64,000 nucleotides of DNA from Branchipolynoe longqiensis (taxonomy: Eukaryota; Annelida; Polychaeta; Phyllodocida; Polynoidae). Where the stretch lies: the NCBI GenBank assembly GCA_030323885.1, contig CM059196.1:44712293-44776292 (forward strand), given 5' to 3'. The position numbers were made by a program, and so were the translations under genes. This document shows, piece by piece, positions 45,723 through 58,058 of the stretch. Position 1 is the first letter of the stretch. Each line of letters begins with the position of its first letter. The notes below the pieces were generated by a model, which saw only the letters and a program-made list of their open reading frames with translations, made no database searches and was not told the DNA's origin.

Positions 45723-46126
45723 ATACATTTGCTTGTAGTGTCCCTGAAATCTGCTAAGGGCCACCTCAGATTGTATTTGGATTATTGCTTTACTAACTAC
45801 TAATAAGACATTGTGTCACAACAAAATGATTGAAGGTTGTACATAGAAAATTGATAATGTATACTTGAAGGCAAATTGTGATAAAATCATCCAAATCTAT
45901 TCTCTGTGTTCTTCATGTGTGCTATTGTGTTGCATAAGCTGATTTATACTTTTTTTGCTTTCTTTGGTAAACATGTTTATTCGTCTGAACGCAAGCTTTT
46001 TCAGGCATTAGTACTTTGACCAAGTTACACTTCAGTCATGTATGCTATTTAGTGAAACGAACAATTACAAAAGTGATATTACTTTCAGCTAAGTAAGTAG
46101 TTGTGGCGTATTTAGTTGGTGTCAAG

Positions 46127-46317
46127 TGTGATATATGCATAATAGATGTATAGGCATGTGGATAATATATGCTAATGAGATGCAATGGTTTGACACAAAG
46201 GATTATGTAAATGAGATGACGTCATGGAAAGTTTAGCCGGCGGGTTCAGCGAGCCCTGGGCGTGAATAAACCATTCAGTATCCAGAAGTCAAAGTGTTCA
46301 GATGTTGTACTTTCACA
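46127..46317 (+). mobile_element. solo LTR, 191 bp
   Basis: Starts TGTGATATATG and ends TTTCACA, with TCAAG before (46122-46126) and CCAAG after (46318-46322); the uninterrupted copy A has a single CCAAG. AATAAA at 46265-46270 would be its polyadenylation signal. Such a short TG...CA unit with a 5-bp duplication fits a solo LTR of an LTR retrotransposon. Confidence 0.7.
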
Positions 46318-46979
46318 CCAAGCGTTCAGTATGGACTGTTTATATGTAGATGGTTCTTTTGGTAGTTTTCGATGCAGGGTTTTGTCAGGATCAGGTAAAT
46401 TGCTAATTTAGCTAACTGAGTGGTGATGTATCTAGTTTGTATCGAACATTCAGTGTGTACATTCATTCGGTACAGTCCGTGTTTATGTAAATGGGCCATT
46501 TTCTGAAACTGGGTATCGCATATTTGGTATCCATGTTATGTTGGACATAATAATACATTCTTTCTTTTTTTAATAGCAAGTCAAATAATTATTGTCGCCT
46601 TTTGTTATTAAGTATGTTAGCAATACTATATGTATTTAATCTATTCCAGAAACCGTATCAGAAGTATGTTTATATGATTTTGTGCTAAAGTGAAAATGTG
46701 AAATTTTAGACATATAGCCTACATTAAAATTTACACAAACTTATTTTTTTCAACTTTGTTTCAACTTTTTTCTTGTACGACATAATTTCCTTTGCAAAGA
46801 AAGGAGGAATAGAGAGTGATGGAAGAGTGAGTCACATTAGAGAGTGATATCAACGAGGTTTGAAACAGAAAACAAGGGTGTGAGTGAGAGGGGTAGAGAG
46901 TGAATTTAGAGAGTACGAGAAGGCAGGGGTGGGTGAGACTGAAAGTAGGAGATGAGTCATGACAGTGGAACCAAGTAAG

Positions 46980-47297
46980 ATTGGTTGGCTGGTTGTTGGA
47001 GTTTTACGTCATGGCAACATCTAACGTCATATCAGAATGGCTATGTACTTGTGACAGTGCACATTCATGGCAATGATATAGTGCTGCCCCACTGGGAGAC
47101 CAGCCCACCAGCACAATGACCTTATATCCCACTCAGTCCCTTTATCATGACACTAAGCCAAACAGTCCTTGCCCTATCATCATAATGCCGAGCACCTGGC
47201 TAGAAGCGACAATCATAAATTTGGCAAGTCATTGATTTGACTCGACCGGGAATTGAACTCCTGACCTTGCGCTCTACCCAGTCGGCCACCATGTCCG
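46980..47297 (-). mobile_element. tRNA-derived SINE
   Basis: Duplicate of 29578-29896, with few changes. Confidence 0.8.
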
Positions 47298-47520
47298 GTA
47301 GGTAGTGAGAATAGGAGCTGGGTGATGACTGAGAAGTGGAACCAAGGAAGATGAATAGCGAATGAGAGGGAGATAGCGAATTAGCGATTAGATAGCGATT
47401 GAGAGAAGGGTTAGAGAGTGAAAATAAGTAAGAGAAATGGCAACCCTAGGGAAAGGATTATCAGAACGGCAGTGAGCATGCGCTTGGAGCAAGATCAGAA
47501 CCACCTGCCCCAGTCTACCA

Positions 47521-47730
47521 ACCAGATGGGCTGGCCAACTGAGTTAGAGCGTCCATCTCCCCTGTTGGTAGATGGGATCGTGGGTTCAAACCCTGGTCGA
47601 GTCAAACCAATGACTTAAAAATTCAGGCGCTCAGCATTTTTAGGATAGGGCAGGGACTGGTTGGCTCAGTGTCAGGATAATGTGACTGAGTGGGATATCA
47701 GGTCATGGTGCTGGTGGCCTGGTCTCCCAG
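47521..47730 (+). mobile_element. SINE cut by Harbinger element
   Basis: Duplicate of 30118-30336; CAG at 47728-47730 is the target site of the Harbinger element that follows. Confidence 0.8.
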
Positions 47731-48644
47731 GGGCCGTATGCATGAATGAGTGTTTACCAGGTCCGGTGTTAAGAGCCACCCCTAGGGTAGCTATCACCGG
47801 GGTGCTGAAATGGGTCACGTGGTATTATGGAGGCAAAGCGCGGTCAGGTTGACTAACATGAGTTATTTATAGACTTGGGGTATCCCCCTGAGCCTGTTCC
47901 CGGTGTACACCGCTATTCGCATCTTTAGTCCATTGGAACCAGCGTGCTGTCTGCTTCAGCTTTGCTCGGTCTTCCTCATTCTCGTTTTCACTGACAACAA
48001 AAATGACAACCACCTCGACAACAAGAACTCTGACTACTACGACTATTACTACTTCTACTGCTAAGACTAAGAATACACCGTCTACAACGTGTACGATGTC
48101 TACAATGACACACACACATGACTACTACTGCTACTGCTAAGACTAAGTAAGCATACACTGTCTACACCATGTACAAGGTCTACAACAATGACACACACAC
48201 CAACAGCGATGTCTTTTGTCACGTCTCTCTCTGCCAGCAAGAGGCAGCGCAAGGCAAACTACGGTGAGAATGAGATTTGTGTGTTGTTGGAGGAGGTGAT
48301 GTTGGGGAGGATTTAGCTTTTTACAGCCTTTTTACACAAGATCACCCTGCAGGAAAAAGAACGTGCATGGGATCAGGTCATGTTGGCAGTCAATGTGTGT
48401 GGTATAGCTAAGCGGTCACATGTGGAAATTAAAGAAAAATGGAAGGCCAATAAGGCGTATGTGCTCGGCTGTCAGAGGCGAGCCATGGAAACTGGAGCAG
48501 GGCCTCCAGAGTCTGCGCATCTCTCTTCGAGGAGAGTATCCTACAAATCATAAGATATGAGTCAAATCTCTTCCAAGGAGTGACTGGTAAGGTGATAATT
48601 AATTTAATAATTTAGCACTAATGAATAGGCATCTAAATTAGACA

Positions 48645-50396
48645 ATTCTATTTTTTGTTTGTGGTAAATATGTTTATTCTGCTGAATAAGTCTTTTGTCA
48701 GTACCGAAGCACTGGTCTTCCAGCCATTATTCAATTCAGGATTATTTACACAAAAGGTATATAGAATAAGGTATACAATAACTGTTGAATACACAATTTG
48801 CAGCATGTAACACAATGAAATTCTGTAACCCAAAAGTTCCATAGCAATATGGTAACAGTAGTGTCATATAACTAGATCAATATTAGTCCGATCAATGTGA
48901 GTAATTGCGTAGTATTTAGAATGTAAGCAGAAGTTATCTTCTGTATTCAGTTGGTAAAGTTGTAGTAATTTTTAATGTTCAGTTGCAGTTAGCCAAGCTT
49001 TTTATTTGGACCGTCTCTGTCATCGTATATGGTTGACTGGAAATAACAGAGGAACAGCAACAAATAAAAATAGGGGGTGGGGGCGAGAACCGAGGTGGAG
49101 GGTTCGGTGGTCTGCCACTTACGGTATGGTGATGCCATGGAATATACTTTACTGCAACTGCATAAGGGCTTGCCCAATCCGATGTAGTCTTAGTGAGTTT
49201 TTAAATTCTAGGTAACAGGACACTGTCCTGGTTCTGGCTGGTAGGTTGTTCCACATCATGCTGCCTTTGTAAATTGGTGCTTTAATTAGTTTGTTTGTAG
49301 AAGGCTTGGGGACTTTGAGTAGAGTGGAATCAGCCCATCTAGTATTCCTTTTTGTGTTGTCTATATATTGGGTCTCTCTGGCTCTTCTGTACATAAGTGA
49401 TAGGAGATTTGAATCTCTTCTAATCATTAGGTAATCTAGGTTTGCTTTGTCATGCATTCCTTTACACTTAGTGTTTTGCCCCGATAAATTGTTCTTAACA
49501 CCCGGTTTTGGATCCTTTGTAGCTTAATCAGTTGCTGCTTCATGAGCAAACCATAAATTATATCGTTATAGTCTATTATTGGCAGTAGGGCAGTGTTTTT
49601 GCTTATGAAGCTCTGCATCTTCCTGATTGTAATCATTTTTAGTGCCAATGATTGAGTTAGTCTAGCCAGCTGTTGATTCCCATTTAAGGTAGAATCAATC
49701 ACTATTCCTAAGTACTTGTATGCACGTGCCTCCTTAATTTGGCTTCCGCCAATATGCAGTGTAATGGGTTGTGCTCTTGCCTTCCTTGCTTTGGTGCCAT
49801 AAATGACAAACTCAGTTTTATTAATGTTAAGGGATAGCTTGCTTTCACTACACCACAGGTTAACCCTGGTCAGCACTGTCCAAACCTGATCGATTTGGAA
49901 ATCTTTATTGTGTACTGTGAGTGCTGCATTGTCTGCAAATAATGTGAATGTTGCATTCTTTGATACTTGGGGTAGATCATTTATAAAGATTAAAAACAGA
50001 AGGGGGCCCAGGGTTGAACCCTGTAGAACTCCAGTTTTAATAGTCCTGATGGTTGACTGGGTGTCATTAAGTTTTGTGCATTGTTTCCTATTAGTTAAGT
50101 AGTTGGTCATGAATGTACAGGTTTTCTTCCCCAGTCCTGCTTTCTGGATTTTCTGCAATAGTATTCTATGGTCAATTGTATTGAAAGCTTTTTTGAAGTC
50201 ACGGTATACTGCAATCGTAAGTTCACCTTTGTCCATGTTGGTCAATAACTCATCCATAAGAGAGGCCAATGCCCTAGTTGTTGATCTGTCTTTTCTAAAT
50301 CCATTTTGTTGGGTGGTTAGGTATTTGGAAGACTCTAAAAATGTTTTTATCTCATCATGTATTATTTGTTCTATCATTTTGCCAGGATCTATCTAA
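48645..50396 (-). mobile_element. CR1/L2-like LINE, 5' truncated
   Basis: A minus-strand LINE fragment with the 3' half of the reverse transcriptase and a 3' UTR of about 500 bases. It ends near 48645 within the Myb-like intron. No clear target duplication was found. Confidence 0.75.
49150..50377 (-). pseudogene. CR1-like reverse transcriptase fragment
   Basis: Motifs in order: QNGFRKDRSTTRAL, YRDFKKAFNTIDH (motif A, with changes at normally Asp positions), VLQGSTLGPLLFLIFINDL (motif B), LFADNAAL (the second catalytic Asp is Asn) and YKYLGIVID. A frameshift near 49440-49457 moves the C-terminal part (WNNLPARTRTV, then FKNSLRLH) to another frame. The Asp-to-Asn change and the frameshift make it inactive. 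Confidence 0.85.
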
Positions 50397-51338
50397 TATT
50401 GGATGCATTGGTACATTTTCAGTGCTTGACTTTAGGCACATTATCCAGGAAATGTATAGTGACTGTAATTGTACATGAGTTCTGCAAGTAATCAACCAAC
50501 ATTAGTTTACGACAAATATTGTGCCAACAACAGATTTGATTAAATAAGTTTTAATACGAGATGCCTCATGACAGCAGCGAAGCCTCAGCATTTAAGCACC
50601 TACCATCATTGGTGTCAGCAGAATGTTTAACAAATTATCATTTGGTAAAATCCTACTCTCTTCCTCTCTTCCAGCACACTATCCGGCCAGCTTCGTCAGT
50701 GAGTATTGTACTAGATATAAGGACGAAAAATGTATTTCACTTTTTGAATTAGATTTTATACAAATTGAGCAAAACATTAATATCATTAATATCACTTGTG
50801 TAACATGGAAATCAAAGACATCCAACCTCATTGTAACATATACAACATAGTCAAACAAGATTTGATTGATTACTCTGAAGCTGACAAGGTTATGACTTGC
50901 AAGAAAAAAGTTGAAAAATAAGTTAAATAAACTGTTGGCTACAAGCATAGTGTAAATGTGTAAATTTTCACTTTTTCACATGAGCACAAATTCATATAAG
51001 TAAACTTTAAAGTGTTTTCTTGGGATAGCTTCAATAAATGTACTCTTGCTAACATACTTACTATTCATAGGATACAATAATTATTTCACTTGCAATCAAT
51101 AAATGAAAGAACAAATTATCAGCATCATAATGTGGAAACCAAATGTATGGTACCCAGTTTTAAAGAATGACCCATATATACAGTTGTACAGAACGACGAT
51201 GCATATAAACAAACCTCAGGTTCGAGATATAAATATATAGTATATGTCGGTGTAGATACTAAACTATGATGCACAGAAACCGACTAAACCAAACTATGAA
51301 TACAATGTATATATAAAGCATCGATGTTATATTTTCAG
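50397..51338. other. intron DNA of the decayed Harbinger gene
   Basis: Contains the 24-nt microexon at 50675-50698. Otherwise AT-rich with no supported gene. Confidence 0.5.
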
Positions 51339-52313
51339 GGCCTGCAGCCTCGGCGGCAGCTGGAGGATGTGAGATCGGGTGGTCCCAGAGCGTGCCTGTC
51401 TCTGGCCAGACCACAGCTGACAAGGACACCATGTACATTCTGACCCAGTCAGATTGCGGGATGTCGGCAAGCTTCCCGACTGGTCGGTGCCTCCACACCA
51501 CTACCCACATCTCCAACGGTGCCACCAAGTAGCGGAAGCCTACCCCTTCATTCTGCCAAGACCTTAGGTGTTGCTAGGACATTGCACGATAGCCGACAAA
51601 ATAATATTACGCATATGAGTATACATAAATGAGCCCTTAAGTCTACTGCGCGTGCGTTCATCAACAGAGTTTTTATATGGAATGGGATATTTCTAAAACT
51701 AATCACATGTAAGAATGTGCTAAAAAAGCCCCAACTATTCGATGTTCCTAATTAAACATACTAGTACATAAACACAATTTTTGCAGCTACCGGTCAAGTA
51801 CTTTGACAGTTCCGATAAAATGCTCATTGATGCTCATTGATTTTCACAGTTGATGTCTCCTCATGTGTCATCACCGCTCATCCCGACAGTAGCACAACTA
51901 TTACAACAGGCCCTGAAGAAGCCACTGGACCCCCGTCAACTAGCAGCAGCGGGTGGTCACGAGGATCCCTGCATGGGAGATCGCAAAGAACAGCCCTGAA
52001 GGATTTCCCTGCAGACATAGAGGACAGGGCTGCTTTCACAGAATATCTCCAGACAGCATCTGCAAAGAACAAGGTGAAGACGACGTTGTTGGAAGCGAGG
52101 TGTCTGAATTAACGAAGCCCTAGTCTACCTCCCTCCCGTTTCCACCCGCCTCCACTCGACAACAGCAGCGAGTGGTGCAGTTCCCCACTTAGCTACAAGG
52201 TGGCAGTAGCGGCGCGACAGCTTCAGCGGCGGTGGTGGCGCGGTGCGTTGGGGGCGCCACCTGGCTGTGGGTGACGGCGGGCACGGACGGGGCGTGGCGG
52301 GGTGTTGTGGCGG

Positions 52314-52597
52314 TTTAAATTCTCCGTGGGTTTTAGAGTCTACGCTCGGGGTTAATTAACTCGGGTGACCCTAGCAACTTGTTGACGCATAAATGTGACG
52401 TCATCGCTCCTAGCCAACCCTAGCCAAGAGGTGGGCTAAACGTTTTGCACAAGGCACGTGTTTTTGTCAACTCCACTCGGGGTGTTCTATTTGAATTTCT
52501 AGCAACTCGGGTGACCTGAGTAGCCCCGGTCGTGTTAATCGGATACGCACATGAGCATAACCCCGAGCGGAGACTCTAAACCCACTGAGAATCTAAA
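52314..52597. mobile_element. MITE with ~40-bp inverted ends
   Basis: Left TTTAAATTCTCCGTGGG and right CCCACTGAGAATCTAAA are inverse with few mismatches, followed inward by TAGAGTCT-CGCTCGGGGTT. The interior ACTCGGGTGACC and GTGACGTCATCGCTCCTAGC strings relate it to the element at 27545-28030. Confidence 0.7.
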
Positions 52598-53150
52598 GCC
52601 GTGTTCACACGGGGCAGTTAATTCGAATCATAAAAATTGACTTGTATAGTTTGGGTTACATTTGGCGTGTGAACGCTCGGCTGAGGCGGTTTAGGGCTGA
52701 TTCGAATCATATAATTCAGATTTTATAAACCACCTCTGTAGGTGGTTTATATGAACCAAATTTTATGATTCGACTTCTATCGCCCGTGTGAACGCAACCG
52801 ACTTACTTGAGGCGGATTAAGCACGTCACACTATGTTATATAATTTGGTCTATGAACCTGCTAGAGGTGCACATATATTTCTTTTATGATTTATTTTAAG
52901 GTTTTCACTGCCCAGCAGAAGTTTTGACTGTTCCAAACCAATACGATTCAGTCCATACATATCTAGGTGGAACCCACACTCTCTCGTGCTGACGTCGACT
53001 AACCGAAACTGGCGCTGGTTAGTATGGACTTGCTCATGCGCTGATATCGATTTCTGGCCCAAGTACTGCCCGTGTGAATGCGACACTAGTTCGGTTCATA
53101 TTATCCGCCTTGTATAAAGCGGCGTAAACTTTTCCCGTGTGAACACGGCT
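52597..53150. mobile_element. MITE, GTGTTCACAC family, copy 3
   Basis: Ends AGCCGTGTTCACAC and GTGTGAACACGGCT, with TAA before and TAT after. It abuts the previous MITE's right end, probably by insertion into it. Confidence 0.8.
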
Positions 53151-53159
53151 TATACCTCC

Positions 53160-53302
53160 ACACCGGGGCCGGGACGAGGTCGAGGCCGGGAGGAGGCCGG
53201 GGCCGGGGCGAGGCCGGGGCCGGGCAGGGGGCCGGTCTGGGGCGTGGCCGGTGCCGGGGCGTGGCGAGGGCGGGACGGGGCGGGGCGGGGCGGGGCGGGA
53301 GG
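53160..53302. repeat. GC-rich low-complexity DNA
   Basis: Runs of GGGGCCGGGGCGAGGCC and GGGGC type. Not a gene. Confidence 0.75.
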
Positions 53303-53745
53303 CAGTCGTCGCTGAATGGCGGGCGTGGAAGGCGGGCTGGCGGGCGGAGAGTGCGCTGGTACCTGGAGCTGCTCAGTGGGTGTTAGTTCACTGGAGGAGA
53401 GTAAAACAAACAGAGTGATGACGAGGCCCGTGCTCAGCTACAGGAGGACACACTCTCACTCTCACTCTCAGTGTCTCACTCTCACTCTCACTCTCACTCT
53501 CAGGGAACAGATTGTTCTGTGCAGTGCTGAGCAGGCGTGTGAACTATCGCGATATTTGTGAGCTATATATACCTATATTATATTATATATATAGATAGAT
53601 AATCAACCAGTTCACTCGCTATGGCACGTCCATTAAGTCCGGTATCCCGTCCATTGGTACAGCGTACCACGCCCATTGTGCACACAATTCCCCGCCCATT
53701 GGATCTTGCTTTCCGCCCATTCGGTCGGGCCTGCCTCCCACCCAG

Positions 53746-54050
53746 TTAGTTGGTTGTTTGAGTTTTACGTCCTGACAACATCTAAGGTCATACCAGGACG
53801 TGTACCAACTTGTGACAGTGCGTGCTCATGGTGACCTTATAGTGTTGTCCCACTGAGAAACCAAGCTGCTGGCACCACAACCCAATATACCACACAGTCA
53901 CATTATCCTGATACTGAGCTAACCAGTCCTTGTCCTATCCTATTAATGTCAAGCGCCAGGCTAGGTAGCGACAAGTATCAATTTGATAAGTCATTGGTTT
54001 GACTCGGCTGGGATTCAAACTCTCAAGCTTCCACACGATTAGGTTACGGC
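53746..54050 (-). mobile_element. tRNA-derived SINE
   Basis: Minus-strand copy with the complete tail and body; the head is partly lost near 54020-54050. It carries the CTATCCTATTAATG block used above as family consensus. Confidence 0.75.
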
Positions 54051-54224
54051 GGTGCAGGTGTGTACATGTGTGTACAGGTGTGTACAGGTGTGTACAGATA
54101 TATTCCGGTATGTACAGCTGTATATGCAGCTGGATGTCTATCTTACAAGCAAGGTGTGTGCACAGTGTGTCCCAGAGTGGTTAGATTCAAGGAGGAGTAA
54201 AAGCGGGGGTAGAGAGAAAGAGAG

Positions 54225-54935
54225 AGAGAAAGAGACGAGATGGTGAATTCCAGAGTGGCCAGAGAGTGAGAGTGAGAGTGAGAGTGAGAATGAGTCAACA
54301 CAGGGGTACAGAGTAAGATATGGGATTCAGAGTCAGAGAGGTATTTAAAGAGTAAGAGAGTTGTTGGCGAGTGAGGAAACAGATACAGAGTGGCAAGTGT
54401 GAGAGTAGAGTGGAGTGAGTCAACACAGGGGTACAGAGTAAGATATGGGATTCAGAGTCAGAGAGGTGTTTAAGGAGTAAAAGAGTTGTTGGCGAGTGAG
54501 GAAACAGATACAGAGTGGCTAGAGTGTGAGAGTAAGAGTGAGAGTGAGAGTGAGTCAACACGGGGGTACAGAGTAAGATATGGGATTCAGAGTCAGAGAG
54601 GTGTTTAAGGAGTAAAAGAGTTGTTGGTGAGTGAGGAAACAGATACAGAGTGGCTAGAGTGTGAGAGTGAGAGTGAGAGTGAGAGTGAGTCAACACGGGG
54701 GTACAGAGTAAGATATGGGATTCAGAGTGAGAGAGGTGTTTAAGGAGTAAAAGAGTTGTTGGCGAGTGAGGAAACAGATACAGAGTGGCTAGAGTGTGAG
54801 AGTGAGTGTGAGAGTGAGAGTGAGAGTGAGTCAACACGGGGTACAGAGTAAGATATGGGATTCAGAGTGAGAGAGGTGTTTAAGGAGTAAAAGAGTTGTT
54901 GGCGAGTGAGGAAACAGATACAGAGTGGCTAGAGT

Positions 54936-54976
<41 letters not shown>

Positions 54977-55656
54977 TCAACACGGGGTACAGAGTAAGAT
55001 ATGGGATTCAGAGTGAGAGAGGTGTTTAAGGAGTAAAAGAGTTGTTGGCGAGTGAGGAAACAGATACAGAGTGGCTAGAGTGTGAGAGTGAGTGTGAGAG
55101 TGAGAGTGAGAGTGAGTCAACACGGGGGTACAGAGTAAGATATGGGATTCAGAGTCAGAGAGGTGTTTAAGGAGTAAAAGAGTTGTTGGCGAGTGAGGAA
55201 ACAGATACAGAGTGGCTAGAGTGTGAGAGTGAGTGTGAGAGTAAGAGTGAGAGTGAGAGTGAGTCAACACGGGGGTACAGAGTAAGATATGGGATTCAGA
55301 GTGAGAGAGGTGTTTAAGGAGTAAAAGAGTTGTTGGCGAGTGAGGAAACAGATACAGAGTGGCTAGAGTGTGAGAGTGATAGTGAGAGTGAGAGTGAGTC
55401 AACACGGGGTACAGAGTAAGATATGGGATTCAGAGTCAGAGAGGTGTTTAAAGAGTAAAAGAGTTGTTGGCGAGTGAGGAAACAGATACAGAGTGGCTAG
55501 AGTGTGAGAGTGAGTGTGAGAGTGAGAGTGAGAGTGAGAGTGAGAATGAGTCAACACAGGGGTACAGAGTAAGATATGGGATTCAGAGTCAGAGAGGTGT
55601 TTAAGGAGTAAAAGAGTTGTTGGCGAGTGAGGAAACAGATACAGAGTGGCTAGAGT

Positions 55657-55691
<35 letters not shown>

Positions 55692-55800
55692 TCAACACGG
55701 GGGTATAGAGTAAGATATGGGATTCAAAGTCAGAGAGGTGTTTAAAGAGTAAAAGAGTTGTTGGCGAGTGAGGAAACAGATAGAGAGTGGCATTAGAAAG
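54225..55800. repeat. minisatellite, ~140-170-bp unit
   Basis: About ten units, each with GTACAGAGTAAGATATGGGA, then GAGAGGTGTTTAAGGAG, GAGTTGTTGGCGAGTGAGG and a variable (GAGAGT)n tail. Length variation is mostly in the GAGAGT part. Repetitive minus-strand frames rich in His, Ser and Leu are artefacts. Confidence 0.92.
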
Positions 55801-56265
55801 TAAGACCACACCTCCAGAACTCACTAAGCCGTGGCATCATCATCACCACCATCATCATCATCATCACTACCTACTGTAATTCCGGTCACTGCAGATACCT
55901 GACACTCTCTAAAGTAAAACAGGAAAACATTTTAGGCTTTTTGAGGGCAGCTGGTTTGTACCACCTCATATAGGTTTTTAAACAAACTTCATCAGTGAAT
56001 AATGCTATAACTTAAAATTTTATTTACCTTGACCAGAAACTATTATGATATTGAGTTTACAAAATTCATGAGTGTCCATTGACACAAAATTGATTGTATG
56101 CTTTTACATGTAAAAGCGATGGTTTGAATAAAAACAAACATTTCTCGCCGTGAATATGGCCTATGCTGCCGACAGGGCTTAAAGCAACCACCAATCAATC
56201 ATCAATCTCTTAATTAACCTGGTTTGACTAGCTGGATGGACAAATACTACCATTTATTATATAAA
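55801..56265. other. no recognised gene
   Basis: A (CAT)n tract at about 55835-55865, then AT-rich DNA without supported features. Confidence 0.45.
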
Positions 56266-56672
56266 ATAGTTGGTTAAACCAAAGTCGGTTAATCCAAAGT
56301 ATCGGTTAAGCTCAACAAAATTGTCGGCCCCAGGCCACTTCAGGTACAGCTAAACCAATCTTTCATGTGCTTTTAAGGTCATCTGGGACTTTTTTTTATA
56401 TGATAAATTGTAGTATTTTGACGGGTCGCCGAAAAATGTTTGGATTAACCGATCGTTTGATTTAACCGAGCTAGGTTTAATGGGGTTAAACTGTATATGC
56501 ATACAAAACAATAATCATAGTGTCCACATACATTGCATATTACATTCCTAATGCACCAATATTTGTGCCAAAGCCAAGTCAAAGTCAAAGTCAAAGCTCG
56601 GTTAAACCAATGATCGGTTCATCCAAACAAATTTCTAGGGTCCCTTCAAGTTTGGTTTAACGGGGTTATACT
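56266..56672 (+). mobile_element. pogo/Tigger-like remnants
   Basis: Two right-end-like strings, GGTTTAATGGGGTTAAACTG (to 56492) followed by TA, and GGTTTAACGGGGTTATACTG (to about 56672), resemble the CAGT-type inverted ends of pogo/Tigger elements with TA targets. Repeated GTTAAACCAA and GATCGGTT motifs fill the interior. No left end or transposase was found. Confidence 0.45.
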
Positions 56673-57214
56673 GCATAACGATTAAAAAAAAATCCCTAAG
56701 CCAACCACCTCCCTAAATGGACCATTTAAAGTTAGTGCCATGGTCGATCGATTGATTTAGAGAGGCTTCACGTGTTTATAAGAACAAACACCATGTCAGC
56801 AAAAAGTCCTCACAGCGCCACTTATTAAGTATTAGCGTCACCATGACGGATTGCTTCAGATAGTTCGTTACTTACCCAGTCACTTACTCACTTACCTACT
56901 CTCCCACTTACACCTCTCCAGCTGAAGGCTTTGGCGAGTTTCTGAGTTGATGCCTGGATTATTCCTGGGAGTTCATGGAAGGTCACTATATATATATATG
57001 CTCCTTGCTGGATGCACGTGTTTGCCGTTGCCACAAAAAAAAACTTTCGATCGAGTGGAGTGTCAAGCCCCGCGCAGGAAGTGGAGCGGTGCATGCCGGA
57101 CCCGCACGCCCCCCCCCCCCTCCAACCCCACACCCCGCACCCCCCGATCCAGGGGGAGGGGAATGAGAGGAGCACTACAGACCTTATTACATGCGATAAG
57201 GGGCTTATCACTAT

Positions 57215-57215
<1 letters not shown>

Positions 57216-57260
<45 letters not shown>

Positions 57261-57379
57261 TCATCATGATGTTGGTCGCGATGCGACAAAGACTGCTTTC
57301 ATTACTTGACTGCCGCTCTCCATTTAGCTCTCTGCTGTGAGAGTTGCGTCCATGAGTCGGTCTTAATGTCTCTCAGCTT

Positions 57380-57437
<58 letters not shown>

Positions 57438-57440
57438 TAC
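57216..57440. repeat. (TA)n tracts around a dispersed repeat
   Basis: (TA)n at about 57217-57258 and 57388-57430 flank the plus-strand copy of the repeat at 24545-24655 (57245-57360). Confidence 0.7.
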
Positions 57441-57654
57441 ATATATATACATATACACATATATACATGTACACATACAGCGCTATAGTGACGCAACCAT
57501 CATCTCCACGTGTTCCACTTCCAGGAACCAGCTGCAGGGTGCCCTTGTCTGTCTGTGTGTATATGCAGGCCGATAACCAGCGTGAGTGATTGGCCGCTGA
57601 TACCAGCTGTAAGTCGTGCATTGCTGGAAACTTAGTACAGGTGTGCATACCTGC

Positions 57655-57999
57655 TACACTTACATACATGACTACCTCCGGGAACAAGTGAATGCAGTAT
57701 AACGCGTACATACACAGGAACATTGGGTGGATCAATATTGAAGAATCTTCCTCTTAGGATATATATATATATATATTATATGACTGCTTCCGCTAGTAAG
57801 AAGTGAATGCAATACAGCATATACATGCAGAGGAACATTGCACGCATCAGTATTGAAGAACTTTCCGGTTAAGATATATATATATATATATAATTATATA
57901 CATGACTCCTTCCACTAAGACTAAGAGGTGAATACGGTACAGCATACACACACAGAGGAACCTGGTATGCATCAGTATTGAATAACTTTCTGGTTAAGG

Positions 58000-58058
<59 letters not shown>

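Larger units (their letters stand above)
43232..47936 (+). repeat. segmental duplication, copy B (4.71 kb)
   Basis: Collinear with 25283-30542. It lacks the 686-bp insertion of copy A (join at 44159) and about 130 bases within one SINE (after 45657). It has an extra solo LTR at 46127-46317 and a longer G-run (34 against 8). It continues past 47936 into the body of a Harbinger element, whereas copy A is cut there. Confidence 0.9.
47731..52112. mobile_element. decayed second Harbinger element
   Basis: Left terminus GGGCCGTATGCATGAATGAG follows CAG. The element retains the Myb-like gene in pieces but no transposase and no visible right terminus; MITEs and GC-rich DNA begin soon after 52112. A CR1-like LINE has entered its first intron. 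Confidence 0.75.
48209..52112 (+). pseudogene. decayed Harbinger Myb-like protein gene
   Basis: Exon 1 (48209-48586) encodes SASKRQRKANYGENEICVL, then IAKRSHVEIKEKWKA, clearly related to the intact gene at 10924-13095, but has TAG at 48314-48316 and a frameshift near 48525. A 24-nt microexon (50675-50698), exon 2 (51339 to about 51530) and exon 3 (about 51851-52112, with KNKVKTTLLEAR) remain at matching splice sites. Exon 3 ends early compared with the intact gene. Exons 2 and 3 are diverged in the Ser/Thr/Pro-rich part. Confidence 0.8.

Noticed and set aside
54295..55824. Three long minus-strand frames with HSHSHTLATLYLFPHS repeats
   Set aside because: Minisatellite translation; stays open because the unit length is often a multiple of three, and no flanking exon or start region supports it.
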